Shown here piece by piece: positions 1 through 9,321 of a DNA stretch of 64,000 bases. The position numbers and the translations under genes are program-made. Position 1 is the stretch's first letter, and the number at the start of each line of letters is the position of its first letter. Below the pieces are notes generated by a model. It did no database searches and was not told the DNA's origin. It saw only the letters and a list, made by a program, of their open reading frames with translations. Origin of the DNA: Pleomorphochaeta sp963678575 (GTDB taxonomy: Bacteria > Spirochaetota > Spirochaetia > Sphaerochaetales > Sphaerochaetaceae); assembly GCA_963678575.2 (NCBI GenBank), contig CAXXHV010000002.1, forward strand, positions 186,001-250,000. Direction: 5' to 3'.

Positions 1-356
1 CACTTATAGTTAAGATAGTTAATAGTTTTTTCATAATTTAGTTTTCCTTTTAAATTAATTTGATTTGTTATGATTAAAATATACAATACTCTGTAACTTA
101 TGTCAACAATTATTTAACAAAAAATACAAAAAAATAATAAAAATAGTTAATTGCTTATAATATAAAGAATTAAACATATATAAGTTATACAATATTAATG
201 TAACTTGTGTAATATGTAGAAAAAATAAAATGAATTAAATTAAAATGTTGTCTTGAAATTTAAATTATATTAAATGGTACAAATATAAAAAAACGATTAC
301 ATGAACTAATAATCTTAATTTCTATGTAATCGTTTTTTATATTTATTAAATAAATA
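1..356. other. AT-rich intergenic region
   Basis: No reading frame with a ribosome-binding site is visible here. The stretch is almost pure A/T with short stops in all frames. The only clear element is the terminator hairpin at 287-338. The gene to the left lies outside the window. Confidence 0.6.
287..338. terminator. Bidirectional intrinsic terminator after hydE
   Basis: The arms AAAAAACGATTACAT and ATGTAATCGTTTTTT are exact complements around a 21-base loop. The stem is flanked by A on one side and T on the other, so it can end transcription from either direction. It lies just past the hydE stop codon. Confidence 0.85.
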
Positions 357-1421
357 TTATTGTAGATCGATATAATCACCTCTAGAAAAATCATATTCTA
401 AACCTAATTTTATTAAATTTGATTTAATGTTTTCTAATTGTTGAGCACTTTCTTTTCCCCAGGATTTTTTCCCATCATATAGTTTGTAATCTTTTCTATG
501 ATTTTGTGGAGTAAGATTTGGCATTATGACATTACAACTATATATTAAAGCTTGATTACTATATTTTTCACCTATTGTGGCTAAAGCAGTAGTTGCAGGT
601 ATTAAAGCTTTGGGTAATATAATTCTAACTAGTGATAATAATATTAAAGTGTGTTTTATATTTACATTATATAAATCTTTAAAGGGTGTATCTATATGAG
701 GAATAAAAGGTCCAATTCCAATCATTTCTGGATTTAATTTTTTTAAAAACATTAAATCTTTAGTGATTGTTTCAATTGTTTGATATGGTGAGTCTACCAT
801 GAACCCCGCGCCTGTTTGATATTTTAATTCTTTTAAAATTTTTAAACAATTTCGTCTATTATCAAAACTCATTGATTTGGGATGAAGTGAATTATAATGA
901 TTTCTATCAGCAGTTTCATGTCTCAATAAGAATCTGTCAGCGCCGCTTTCTTTTAAGGCTTTATAAAAATCATAATCAAGTTCTCCAATAGATAAAGTTA
1001 TAGCACTATTTGGACAATTTTCTTTTATTTTTTTACAAATATTATTTAGTATTATTTTATCATATTTAGGATCTTCACCACCTTGCATTACGAAAGTTCT
1101 GAAACCTAGATTATAACCTTCAATGCAACTATTAATTATTTCATCTTCTGATAGTCGATATCGATGAGCATTTTTATTAGAAGCTCTTATTCCACAATAA
1201 TAACAGTCTCGTTTACAATAAGAAGATATTTCAACAAGGCCTCTAAAATATACTTTATTATCATAATATTTATTTCGAAAATATTTGGATAAAATATGCA
1301 AATTTAGAATTTCTTCTTTATTAGCTTTATTGAAATAAAAATCAATTATAGTAGCTAAAGAACAATTATTAAAATTTAATAATTGTTCTCTAGCTACAGT
1401 CGGATTATTATAATCTAACAT
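357..1421 (-). CDS. hydE: [FeFe]-hydrogenase H-cluster radical SAM maturase HydE
   Basis: HydE is a radical SAM enzyme that helps build the dithiomethylamine-bridged diiron subcluster of [FeFe]-hydrogenase. The [4Fe-4S] motif CX3CX2C is present (CKRDCYYC; Cys at about residues 75, 79 and 82 counted from the upstream ATG at 1439), and the length (about 354 aa) is normal. I prefer the ATG at 1421 because GGTGAG lies just before it; the in-frame ATGs at 1439 and 1433 have no ribosome-binding site. The start overlaps the end of hydG by 14 bases, so the two are an operon with translational coupling. HydF and the hydrogenase itself are not in the window. The biotin synthase-like fold could be confused with BioB or PylB, but pairing with HydG decides the call. 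Confidence 0.93.
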   Translation of the reverse strand: MLDYNNPTVAREQLLNFNNCSLATIIDFYFNKANKEEILNLHILSKYFRNKYYDNKVYFRGLVEISSYCKRDCYYCGIRASNKNAHRYRLSEDEIINSCIEGYNLGFRTFVMQGGEDPKYDKIILNNICKKIKENCPNSAITLSIGELDYDFYKALKESGADRFLLRHETADRNHYNSLHPKSMSFDNRRNCLKILKELKYQTGAGFMVDSPYQTIETITKDLMFLKKLNPEMIGIGPFIPHIDTPFKDLYNVNIKHTLILLSLVRIILPKALIPATTALATIGEKYSNQALIYSCNVIMPNLTPQNHRKDYKLYDGKKSWGKESAQQLENIKSNLIKLGLEYDFSRGDYIDLQ

Positions 1422-2859
1422 CTCGCTCACCATTTTCAATTCTTTTTAGTAATTCAAGGACTTTAGGGTAGGAAGGCTTGTCTTTTAAAGAATCAATGTG
1501 TTCATTAATTGTTTTATTAATAATAGGTAGTGAAGATTCGCTAGCATAATCAATAGCATATTCTTTAAGCGTAAATACAGCATTTGGTATACAATAATTA
1601 TATACAAATTTTGTTTTAGCTACTTTCATAAATTCTTCTCCAGTTCTGCCAGCTCTATAACAAGCGGTACAGAATGAAGGAATTGTTTTCATTTCACAAA
1701 TTTCTTTAACAACATCATCAAGAGTTCTACTGTCTCCAATAGTAAATTGTTCCTTAGTCGGAATAGAATTTGCATTTTTAGATTGAGAATAAGCACCAAC
1801 GCCAATTCTTGTTCCTGCATCAATTTGGGATACACCCAAAGGAATTACTTCTCTTCTTACTTCATCTGGTTCTCTTGCAGTGCATATTAGTCCTGTATAA
1901 GGAATAGAAAGTCTTAAAATTGCAATTAATTTTTTAAATTCTTCATCACTTACTGTATATTCAGGGTTAGATGAGTATGGGGTATCTATTGCTGGGGTAA
2001 TTCTTGGGAAAGAAATAGTATGAGGCCCAACACCATTAAATTTTTCTTCTAAATGAATTGTATGAAATAGTAGAGCTAATACTTCAAATCTCCAATCATA
2101 TAAACCAAATAAAACTCCTAAACCGTTATCATCCACACCAGCTTCTTGTGCTCGATCCATTGAATATAATCTCCAACGGTAATGTCCTTTTATTGTTCCT
2201 TGTGGATGAACTTTTTTATATGTTTCATGATGATACGTTTCTTGGAAAACTTGATAAGTCCCAATTCCAACTTCTTTTAATTTTTTTAATTCTTCAACTC
2301 TAAGTGGAGCACAATTGATGTTTGCTCTTCTAATTTCCCCATGTTCAGTTTTTGTTTTATAAACTTGTTCAACTGTTTTAACCATGAAATCTACTTGAGT
2401 TTTTGGGGATTCTCCATAGACTAATATAGTTCGTTTTTGTCCTTCTTCAATCATGATTTTAACTTCTTCACTAATTTCATCCATAGTGAGCGTTTTTCTT
2501 TTTATACTTTTGTTTGTTGATCTAAAGCCACAGTATAAACAATTATTTGCACATTCATCACTTATATATAAAGGCGCAAAAAATACTATTCTATCCCCAT
2601 ATACTTCTTCTTTTAAAGTATGAGCTAATGAATACATTTCATTTACTGTTTCTTGATCTTGGTTTTGAACAAGTATTGCCATTTCATCTGGTGTTAATCT
2701 TGTGCAAGTTTCAGCTTTTTTTAAAACTTGTCTAACTTCTTCTTTTGTTGGTGTTTTGTGATTGTTTAAAATTGACCATATTAATTCATCATTAATAAAG
2801 TCATTCTCCATTTTATCAAGTTTTTCAAATTCTGCTTGATACTTTTTTAGAAAATTCAT
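1408..2859 (-). CDS. hydG: [FeFe]-hydrogenase maturase HydG (tyrosine lyase)
   Basis: HydG cleaves tyrosine to make the CO and cyanide ligands of the hydrogenase H-cluster. Two iron-sulfur motifs are visible: the radical SAM CX3CX2C (CANNCLYC, Cys 103/107/110) and the C-terminal CX2CX22C (Cys 397/400/423) that holds the auxiliary cluster characteristic of HydG and absent from ThiH. The length of 483 aa fits the family. I chose the ATG at 2859 because GGGAG lies 8 bases upstream; the frame extends 11 codons further without support. It is the first gene of hydG-hydE. The operon implies hydrogen metabolism by an oxygen-sensitive [FeFe]-hydrogenase encoded elsewhere. Confidence 0.95.
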   Translation of the reverse strand: MNFLKKYQAEFEKLDKMENDFINDELIWSILNNHKTPTKEEVRQVLKKAETCTRLTPDEMAILVQNQDQETVNEMYSLAHTLKEEVYGDRIVFFAPLYISDECANNCLYCGFRSTNKSIKRKTLTMDEISEEVKIMIEEGQKRTILVYGESPKTQVDFMVKTVEQVYKTKTEHGEIRRANINCAPLRVEELKKLKEVGIGTYQVFQETYHHETYKKVHPQGTIKGHYRWRLYSMDRAQEAGVDDNGLGVLFGLYDWRFEVLALLFHTIHLEEKFNGVGPHTISFPRITPAIDTPYSSNPEYTVSDEEFKKLIAILRLSIPYTGLICTAREPDEVRREVIPLGVSQIDAGTRIGVGAYSQSKNANSIPTKEQFTIGDSRTLDDVVKEICEMKTIPSFCTACYRAGRTGEEFMKVAKTKFVYNYCIPNAVFTLKEYAIDYASESSLPIINKTINEHIDSLKDKPSYPKVLELLKRIENGERDVRL

Positions 2860-3361
2860 AAATTTAGCTCCCTGTAATTGAAAGCTGAACATAATAGAAT
2901 TGAGAAAAGAAAATTATATAAATTTCTAGATTGATTTTTTTCTTCTTTTTTGGGTCAGAATAATCAAATTAAGTAATAAATATCTCTTTCCATTTAGAAT
3001 ACTCTTTATGGTCAGTTTATTTTTTTTTTACAATATTAAGTTATTAAAATTAGGTCAAGATATTAAATCAATAAAAAAATATAGTTTTTAGTAGCAACTA
3101 CTTGATTTTTTTAAATCTCTTGATAAAATAGGAAATGGATTTTTGGAAAATTGGATACATTTGGTTATTATTTTATAAAATATATTATACATAACTTGAA
3201 ATAATTGTTTTTATTTTGTAGTTTTATGTATTTTGTTATGTATTAGTTGACAATTAGAAAATATTTTATAAAGATTAAGTTATGAATTTATTATTTGAAT
3301 AAATTTATAAAACTTAAGAAAATAGTTGCATATGTAAAGTTTTGCAACAAGTGAGGATAAA
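2860..3361. other. Divergent intergenic region hydG / marR
   Basis: About 500 bases of AT-rich sequence between divergent genes, without a plausible gene. It must hold the hydG promoter and the marR promoter. A TTGACA lies at 3247-3252 without a convincing -10 at standard distance. The inverted repeat at 3325-3348 is the only clear element. Confidence 0.5.
3325..3348 (+). promoter_or_regulatory. Inverted repeat GTTGCA-N12-TGCAAC before marR
   Basis: GTTGCA (3325-3330) and TGCAAC (3343-3348) are exact inverted halves ending 13 bases before the marR ATG. The position suits an autoregulatory operator for the MarR protein. This is inference from symmetry and place only. The hexamer also occurs as tandem copies before ygfK and ygeW. 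Confidence 0.45.
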
Positions 3362-3736
3362 ATGATAAACTTATGTGCTTTAAGACAATTGATAATGGAT
3401 CTTCATCAAGTAGAAGATCATCTGAAGGTTGATGTTGGTGTTACTTTCAATGAAGCAGCAATTTTGTGTGCTATTGATACCGGATATACTGAACCTGCTG
3501 CTATTGCAAAGCAAATGAATCTTTCACCTTCTAGAACAAGTAGACTGCTGACTTCAGTAGAAGCTAAGAAATTAATTAATAGAAAGAATTCTCGTGTCGA
3601 TAAACGTGTTGTTCATATTTCCTTATCCCAAAGAGGGCAAAAGGTATTAGAAGAATTACATGCATGCGATACACAATTTCCAGCTTATATTGAGGAAGCA
3701 ATTCTAAAAGGAATGGAAAACGCCGATGAGCAATAA
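3362..3736 (+). CDS. MarR-family transcriptional regulator
   Basis: A 124-aa winged-helix protein. The recognition-helix region reads LSPSRTSRLLTSVEAKKLI, followed by the wing with R-V-D-K-R, as in MarR proteins. It starts after GTGAGG and its end overlaps the next gene by 11 bases, so it is co-translated with the sulfur-handling flavoprotein. Cys5 lies before the DNA-binding domain, with others at about 36 and 100, so a thiol- or persulfide-sensing role is possible. That is inference from the neighbour. A likely target is the inverted repeat just before its own start. Confidence 0.85.
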   Translation: MINLCALRQLIMDLHQVEDHLKVDVGVTFNEAAILCAIDTGYTEPAAIAKQMNLSPSRTSRLLTSVEAKKLINRKNSRVDKRVVHISLSQRGQKVLEELHACDTQFPAYIEEAILKGMENADEQ

Positions 3737-6182
3737 GACCTACGTAGTAGTTGGTGGTGTCGCTGGAGGAGCAGGTGTTGCTGCGAGATTAAGAAGACTT
3801 GATGAAACAGCAACAATTATAATGTATGAAAAAGGGCCTTATGTTAGTTTTGCTAACTGTGGATTACCTTATTATGCTGGTGGAACAATTAAAGATCGAG
3901 ATAGTTTATTTGTAACACAAGTATCTACATTTACGAATGCTTTTAATATTGATGTTCGTGTTGACACAGAAGTTGTCTCTATTGATAGAGAAAATAATAC
4001 TGTCAAAGCTATTAATACTTTAACTAAGAAAGAAAGTGTTCAAAAATATGATCATTTAGTATTGTCTCCTGGATGTGAGCCTTTTATTCCACCAATTAAT
4101 GGAATGGATGATAGTGCTATTTTTACTGTAAGAAATGTTCCTGATATTGATAAAGTTGTAGAGAAATTACAAGAATCTAAAAAAGCTGTTGTTGTTGGTG
4201 GTGGTTTTATTGGAATTGAAATGGCTGAAAACTTAGTTGAAAAAGGCCTTGATGTTTCATTAGTTGAAGCTGCTGATCAAGTTATGATAACAATGGATAT
4301 GGACATGGTAGCACCAGTTCATGAAACTTTACGTCAAAATGGAATTAAATTATATCTTTCTCAAGCTCTTCAAGGCGTTGAAAGAGTTGGAGATAAAGTA
4401 AAAGTAATTTTACCAAATACAACAATCGAAGATGTTGATATGGTTATATTGTCAATTGGTGTTAGACCTTCTTCAAAACTTGCAAAAGATGCAAAGCTTA
4501 AATTAGGTCCACGTGGTCATGTAATTGTTGATAAACTTTGTAGAACAAGTGATAAAAATATTAGTGCAATAGGTGATGTTATTGAATACCCTTCTCCTCA
4601 AGTAGAGGGTAGTAATGCTATTGCCTTAGCTGGTCCAGCTAATAAAATGGCTAGATTATGTGCTGATGCTATTGTTACTGGAAAAAGCAGAGAATATATA
4701 GGTACTTACGGCAATAGTATTGCGAAAGTATTTGATTTAAATTGTGGTAGTGTTGGTTTAAATGAAAAAATGCTTGAAAGAGAAGGTCTTGATTATGGCG
4801 TTGCTATAACTCATGCTTCTCATCATGCTGGATATTATCCAGGAGCACTATCTCTTACTGCTAAGATACTTTATGATAAAAAAACTGGAAAGTTATTCGG
4901 TGGTCAAGCTGTTGGATATGCTTCAGTTGACAAAAAGTTAGATGTATTATCTTCTTTCATTAGTAAAGATGGGACTATTGAAGATTTAGCAAATTTTGAA
5001 CAAGCTTATGCTCCTCCATTTAATGGAGCAAAAGATATTTTAAATATGCTTGGCTTTATTGCATTAAATGCATTTGATGGATTAGACCAAATAATTGATT
5101 ATAAAGAAGCAGAGAAGAAGTTAAAAGAAGGAGCTTTCCTTTTAGATGTTAGAACTCAAGATGAATTTAAACTAGGTTCTATTAATGGCTCTGTTTTAAT
5201 TCCACATACTGAAATTAGATCTAGAATGAATGAAATTCCTAAAGATCGTGAAGTAATTATTATGTGTGGGATTGGATTAAGAGGCCATATTGCTTATAGA
5301 ATTCTTGCTCAAAATGGTTATAAAACAATTTATAATTTAGTTGGTGGATATAAAACACTGAAAGCTATTATGGATGATAGAGAAGCCAGACATAATGTTC
5401 CACTTGAAAATGTATTTAATAAAACTATCTGTGGTGTTTGTGATATCGATTTAACTGATGATAGCATTGTTGAAATTGATGCTTGTGGCTTACAATGTCC
5501 TGGTCCAATTTTACAATTAAAGAAACGCGTTGATGAATTAAGTGTTGGTCAAGCTATAAAAATTAGAGCAACTGATCCAGGATTCCATAAAGACGTTAAT
5601 TCTTGGTGTAAAATGACAAATAATACGCTTTGTGATTTAAGCAAGAAAGAGGGTGTTATTGAAGCAATAATAAAAAAAGGTGCTGATATTAAACCTCAAG
5701 TTGCAATGACCAAAAATGGTGCATCAATTATTGTTTTCTCAAATGATTTCGATAAAGCTTTAGCTGCATTTGTTTTAGCTAATGGAGCTGCTGCTACTGG
5801 TAAAAATGTAACAATGTTCTTTACTTTCTGGGGCTTATCTGTATTAAGAAAAAAGCCAAATAAGAAAGTTAAAAAAGATTTCATGGGTAAAATGTTTGGA
5901 GCTATGCTTCCTAATGATATGGAACATTTAAGTCTTTCAAGTATGAATTTTGCTGGTATGGGTCCAAAAATGATGAAAGGCAGAATGAAAAAGAAGAATG
6001 TTGATCAATTAAGAGTAATGTTTAATCAAGCAAAGTCTAGTGGAGTTAGAATGGTAGCTTGTCAAATGTCTATGGATATCATGGGTGTTAATGAAGCTGA
6101 GTTATTAACTGGTGTTGAAATTGGTGGCGTAGCTACATATATGGAAGCAGCTAGTGAATGTGATGTAAATTTATTTATTTAA
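3726..6182 (+). CDS. CoA-disulfide reductase-like / rhodanese / TusA / DsrE fusion
   Basis: An 818-aa multidomain sulfur-transfer flavoprotein. Residues 1-450 are a pyridine-nucleotide-disulfide oxidoreductase with the FAD motif VVVGGVAGGAGVAARL and the single redox Cys45 in SFANCGLPYY, as in CoA-disulfide reductases and polysulfide reductases (Npsr, CoADR-RHD). Residues 460-555 are a rhodanese domain with Cys514 in the loop CGIGLRGH. Residues 570-645 are a TusA-like domain with Cys591 in CPGP. The last 160 residues are DsrE/F-like. The protein probably reduces persulfide or polysulfide species with NAD(P)H and relays sulfane sulfur. Cytoplasmic; translationally coupled to MarR. The substrate is not shown by sequence. 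Confidence 0.9.
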   Translation: MSNKTYVVVGGVAGGAGVAARLRRLDETATIIMYEKGPYVSFANCGLPYYAGGTIKDRDSLFVTQVSTFTNAFNIDVRVDTEVVSIDRENNTVKAINTLTKKESVQKYDHLVLSPGCEPFIPPINGMDDSAIFTVRNVPDIDKVVEKLQESKKAVVVGGGFIGIEMAENLVEKGLDVSLVEAADQVMITMDMDMVAPVHETLRQNGIKLYLSQALQGVERVGDKVKVILPNTTIEDVDMVILSIGVRPSSKLAKDAKLKLGPRGHVIVDKLCRTSDKNISAIGDVIEYPSPQVEGSNAIALAGPANKMARLCADAIVTGKSREYIGTYGNSIAKVFDLNCGSVGLNEKMLEREGLDYGVAITHASHHAGYYPGALSLTAKILYDKKTGKLFGGQAVGYASVDKKLDVLSSFISKDGTIEDLANFEQAYAPPFNGAKDILNMLGFIALNAFDGLDQIIDYKEAEKKLKEGAFLLDVRTQDEFKLGSINGSVLIPHTEIRSRMNEIPKDREVIIMCGIGLRGHIAYRILAQNGYKTIYNLVGGYKTLKAIMDDREARHNVPLENVFNKTICGVCDIDLTDDSIVEIDACGLQCPGPILQLKKRVDELSVGQAIKIRATDPGFHKDVNSWCKMTNNTLCDLSKKEGVIEAIIKKGADIKPQVAMTKNGASIIVFSNDFDKALAAFVLANGAAATGKNVTMFFTFWGLSVLRKKPNKKVKKDFMGKMFGAMLPNDMEHLSLSSMNFAGMGPKMMKGRMKKKNVDQLRVMFNQAKSSGVRMVACQMSMDIMGVNEAELLTGVEIGGVATYMEAASECDVNLFI

Positions 6183-6211
6183 TATAGATTAATAATAATT
6201 ATTAAAAACAA

Positions 6212-6260
6212 TTTAAACTACTTTAATTTAGAATTATAAATTAGGGTAGTTTAAATTTTT
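6212..6260 (+). terminator. Intrinsic terminator after the sulfur-transfer flavoprotein
   Basis: TTTAAACTAC (6212-6221) pairs exactly with GTAGTTTAAA (6246-6255), and ATTTTT follows. It ends the marR operon 30 bases past its stop codon. Confidence 0.7.
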
Positions 6261-6292
6261 GCAATAAACATATCTTAATATTTTAAAAAGTA

Positions 6293-6333
6293 AAAAAAAC
6301 TCACTAAAATATCAAATTAGATATAATAGTGAG
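6293..6333 (-). terminator. Intrinsic terminator after ABC-transporter operon 1
   Basis: On the minus strand, CTCACTA and TAGTGAG (6327-6333 and 6300-6306) form a stem followed by a run of T (the A run at 6293-6299). It closes the operon that ends with the ATPase gene. Confidence 0.7.
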
Positions 6334-6356
6334 AGTTAAGAGAGATTATTATTTAA

Positions 6357-7439
6357 TTAATTCCATAAAAGAGATTTTTCATTTTCAAGGTCAAAAAATT
6401 GCCAAGCATCTTTTTTAATCTTAAGAAATATTTTTTCTCCTGGTCTTATTTTTTTATTAGGATCGCACAAGACTTCAATAGTTCTATTTCCACATTGACA
6501 ATCAAGAAGATTGTCTCTACCTAAAGGTTCTACTAAATTAACAACTGCAGAAGCACAACCTTCAATCTCACTATCTAATACTTCAATATCTTCAGCTCTA
6601 ATTCCTGCAACAAGAGGGCCTTTTTTAAGAGTATTATATTTTTTATCAATTTCGATAAAAGTTCCATCACACATCTCAACACACAAAGTACTATTTACTT
6701 CTTTAATATTTGATCTCCAAGTGTTCATTGGAGGATTTCCAACAAATTGTCCAATGAAGAGAGTCTTTGGTTTTTCATGTAAATCCATTGGTGGTTCATA
6801 GGCTTGTAATTGACCACCTTTAATAACAGCTACTCTATCAGCCATAGTCATTGCTTCAATTTGATCGTGAGTTACATAGATACAAGTAATTCCTAATTCT
6901 TTTTGTATTCGTTTTATCTCAGATCTCATACTAATTCTAAGCCTAGCATCTAAATTAGAAAGAGGTTCATCAAACAATAATAATTCTGGTTTTTTGATCA
7001 AAGCTCTTCCTAGAGCAACTCTTTGTTGTTGTCCACCAGAAAGTTCTCCAGGTTTTCTCTCTAATAAATGTCCAATTCCTAATAAATCAGCAATTTCTTG
7101 AGCTTCTTTTCGTTTGGTTTTTTCATCTATTTTTTTTAATTTCATTGAAAAAGTTATATTTTCATAAACGTTCATATGAGGATAAAGTGCATAACTTTGG
7201 AAAACCATTCCGATATTTCTATCTTTAGGAGAAAGATAAGTTACATCTTTTTCTCCAAAGAATATTGAACCCTCATTTGGTTTATAAATTCCAGCAGTCA
7301 TTAAAAGTGTAGTTGTTTTTCCACAACCAGATGGGCCAAGAAAAGCAACAAATTCTCCACTTTTAATATGGAGGCTTAAATTGTCTACAGCCTTAGAATT
7401 TCCGAATTTTTTTGTTATATTATTTATATAAATATCCAT
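6357..7439 (-). CDS. Sugar ABC transporter ATP-binding protein (MsmK/UgpC type)
   Basis: A 360-aa ATPase that powers a CUT1-type carbohydrate importer at the inner face of the membrane. Seen: Walker A GPSGCGKTT (35-43), signature LSGGQQQRVALGRAL near 134, Walker B LLFDEPLSNLDA, the H-loop in VTHDQIEAMTMADR, and a C-terminal regulatory TOBE/OB region of about 120 aa, the usual length of MalK/UgpC/MsmK. It is the last gene of the operon binding protein-permease-permease-ATPase. The second sugar transporter in this window (13.3-16.4 kb) has no ATPase, and MsmK-type subunits are known to serve several importers, so this one may energise both. Confidence 0.93.
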   Translation of the reverse strand: MDIYINNITKKFGNSKAVDNLSLHIKSGEFVAFLGPSGCGKTTTLLMTAGIYKPNEGSIFFGEKDVTYLSPKDRNIGMVFQSYALYPHMNVYENITFSMKLKKIDEKTKRKEAQEIADLLGIGHLLERKPGELSGGQQQRVALGRALIKKPELLLFDEPLSNLDARLRISMRSEIKRIQKELGITCIYVTHDQIEAMTMADRVAVIKGGQLQAYEPPMDLHEKPKTLFIGQFVGNPPMNTWRSNIKEVNSTLCVEMCDGTFIEIDKKYNTLKKGPLVAGIRAEDIEVLDSEIEGCASAVVNLVEPLGRDNLLDCQCGNRTIEVLCDPNKKIRPGEKIFLKIKKDAWQFFDLENEKSLLWN

Positions 7440-7463
7440 TTGTTTTTTAGTCTCCTTAATATA

Positions 7464-8342
7464 TTAAACACCACCATGAGAACCACCTGAGAAAATTTTC
7501 ATCAAGTAATTTTGGTTAAAGAAATAGAAAATTAAAATAGGAATAAGTTGGAATAATCCTACAGCTGCTAATACATTATAATTAATTGAAACAGTATCAC
7601 TTTGCATTAATCCATTTAAATATGTAGAAATTACTTCATGACCGGCTCCTCCTGAAAGGAAGGTATAAGGAATAATAAAACTACTCCAACCTGTCATGAA
7701 AGAAAATATTGATAATGCCGCAATACCTGGTCTAACTTGAGGAAACATTACAGACCAAAAAGTTCTATAACGAGAACAACCATCAATAAGGGCAGCTCTC
7801 TCTACATCCCAAGACACATTATCAAAGAATCCTTTCATTAACCAAACGCCTAATGGAAGTTGCATAGCTAGACTTACAAAAACAACACCACCAATTGTGT
7901 TGTAGCCCATAAATAAATCAAGAATTGGAATTTTTGCAAAAAACTTTAATACAAAATATATAGCTATTAGGAGTGTTACACTTGGAAAAGCATGGAGTAC
8001 TAAAGTTAAAGATAGAAATTCTTTTCGTCCAGCAAATTTAATTCTTGAAAGAGCATATCCAGCTAAAGAAGAAATAAGTACAACGCCTAATGCCATAAAT
8101 AAAGCAAGTAATAAAGTATTCCAACTTGCAAGCCAAATTGCTGGTTCTTTTAAAAAAGTCCAGTTTTGTAGAGTAAAGCCTCCAAAATTACCATTTTTAT
8201 CTACAGGTAATAAACCATAAGTTACTTTTGAAAAAGTTGATATAAATAGCCATAAATAGCCTACTAAAATCGGAAGTGAAAGGATAAACATAATAATGAA
8301 TATTAATATTTGTCCCCAATGTATTGGTTCTTTTCTTTTCAT
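7464..8342 (-). CDS. Carbohydrate ABC transporter permease (MalG type)
   Basis: A 292-aa inner-membrane permease with six predicted helices. The EAA loop is present near residues 190-210 (ERAALIDGCSRYRTFWSVMFPQVRPG), which docks to the ATPase. It follows the MalF-type permease by 11 bases and precedes the ATPase, so the three are one transcription unit. The C-terminus is Gly/His-rich and short. Substrate cannot be read from the sequence. Confidence 0.92.
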   Translation of the reverse strand: MKRKEPIHWGQILIFIIMFILSLPILVGYLWLFISTFSKVTYGLLPVDKNGNFGGFTLQNWTFLKEPAIWLASWNTLLLALFMALGVVLISSLAGYALSRIKFAGRKEFLSLTLVLHAFPSVTLLIAIYFVLKFFAKIPILDLFMGYNTIGGVVFVSLAMQLPLGVWLMKGFFDNVSWDVERAALIDGCSRYRTFWSVMFPQVRPGIAALSIFSFMTGWSSFIIPYTFLSGGAGHEVISTYLNGLMQSDTVSINYNVLAAVGLFQLIPILIFYFFNQNYLMKIFSGGSHGGV

Positions 8343-8353
8343 ATTATATCTCC

Positions 8354-9268
8354 TTACATCTCGTCAATTAATGGTTCTTTTACTAATTCGCCAAATTTAA
8401 AGAATTTTAAATAGACAATTGCAAAAATAACACCTACCACTACTAAAACACCAGATAAAGCTGCACCAAAACCATATTGGAAATTACCATAATAATTGTT
8501 TAAAGCTTTATGATATGCCCATAATGACCAAACTTCTGTTTTAAAATTCCCATCAGTTAGAATCATTATACTTTCAAAAGATGTTAGTAAAGATAATGTT
8601 TGATATGTTGTAACAAATAAAAGTGGCCATTTTAATTGAGGTATAATTATATATCTAGCTCTATTAAAAAATGTTGCACCATCTACGAGAGAACTAGTCA
8701 TAATATCACTTGATATTGATTCAATTGCTGATGAAAAAATTATCATTCCGAATGAGGCTCCAATATACCCATTAACTAAAATACAAAAGAGCATTGCATT
8801 TTCTGGAATTAGGTTTGAAGTTGGAAGTCCAAGTGGAGCTAAAATATGTTGATTAATTATTCCATATGGAGCATCAGCCGCAATCATTGTCCACATCAAA
8901 ACATATACAACTGCTGGTGTAATACGTGGAAGAAGCCATAAGGATTTAAAAAATCCACCTATTTTTCTTGGTAAATGGTAAGCAAGAATTGATACCAATA
9001 ACCCCATTCCTACATTAAAAAAACATAGAGTACATACAACATATATTATTGTTGATGAAAAAATATTCCATGAATCTGGATGTAAAAATATTTTTATATA
9101 ATTTGAAATCCCATTAAATTTCCAATTTGAAAATCCAGTTACAGAACTCATGTTTGTAAAGGAAATTGCTACTGTTAAAATTACGGGGATGAAAAAATAT
9201 AAAATTACTAGTGCTGCTGCTGGTAGAATAAACCAATATGCAGAATTAATTTTCTTTTTTTTATTCAA
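8354..9268 (-). CDS. Carbohydrate ABC transporter permease (MalF type)
   Basis: A six-helix inner-membrane permease with the EAA-like loop (MTSSLVDGATFFNRARYIIIP). I place the start at a TTG (9268) that has GAGGG six bases before it. The frame also has an ATG at 9313, but that ATG sits on the 3' arm of a strong hairpin (9288-9311) and has no ribosome-binding site. With the TTG start the protein begins MNKKKKINSAYWF, a normal MalF-type N-terminus of about 304 aa, and the hairpin becomes intercistronic. Confidence 0.88.
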   Translation of the reverse strand: MNKKKKINSAYWFILPAAALVILYFFIPVILTVAISFTNMSSVTGFSNWKFNGISNYIKIFLHPDSWNIFSSTIIYVVCTLCFFNVGMGLLVSILAYHLPRKIGGFFKSLWLLPRITPAVVYVLMWTMIAADAPYGIINQHILAPLGLPTSNLIPENAMLFCILVNGYIGASFGMIIFSSAIESISSDIMTSSLVDGATFFNRARYIIIPQLKWPLLFVTTYQTLSLLTSFESIMILTDGNFKTEVWSLWAYHKALNNYYGNFQYGFGAALSGVLVVVGVIFAIVYLKFFKFGELVKEPLIDEM

Positions 9269-9287
9269 AAAACTACCCTCTATAATG

Positions 9288-9311
9288 GACCAGTCCACAA
9301 TTGGACTGGTC
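9288..9311 (-). repeat. Intercistronic hairpin between binding-protein and permease genes
   Basis: GACCAGTCC (9288-9296) and GGACTGGTC (9303-9311) are exact complements around a 6-base loop. The hairpin lies a few bases after the stop of the solute-binding-protein gene and before the TTG start of the permease. There is no T run, so it is more likely an RNA-stabilising or partial-termination stem that keeps the binding protein in excess. Confidence 0.7.
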
Positions 9312-9321
9312 ATAAATATTA

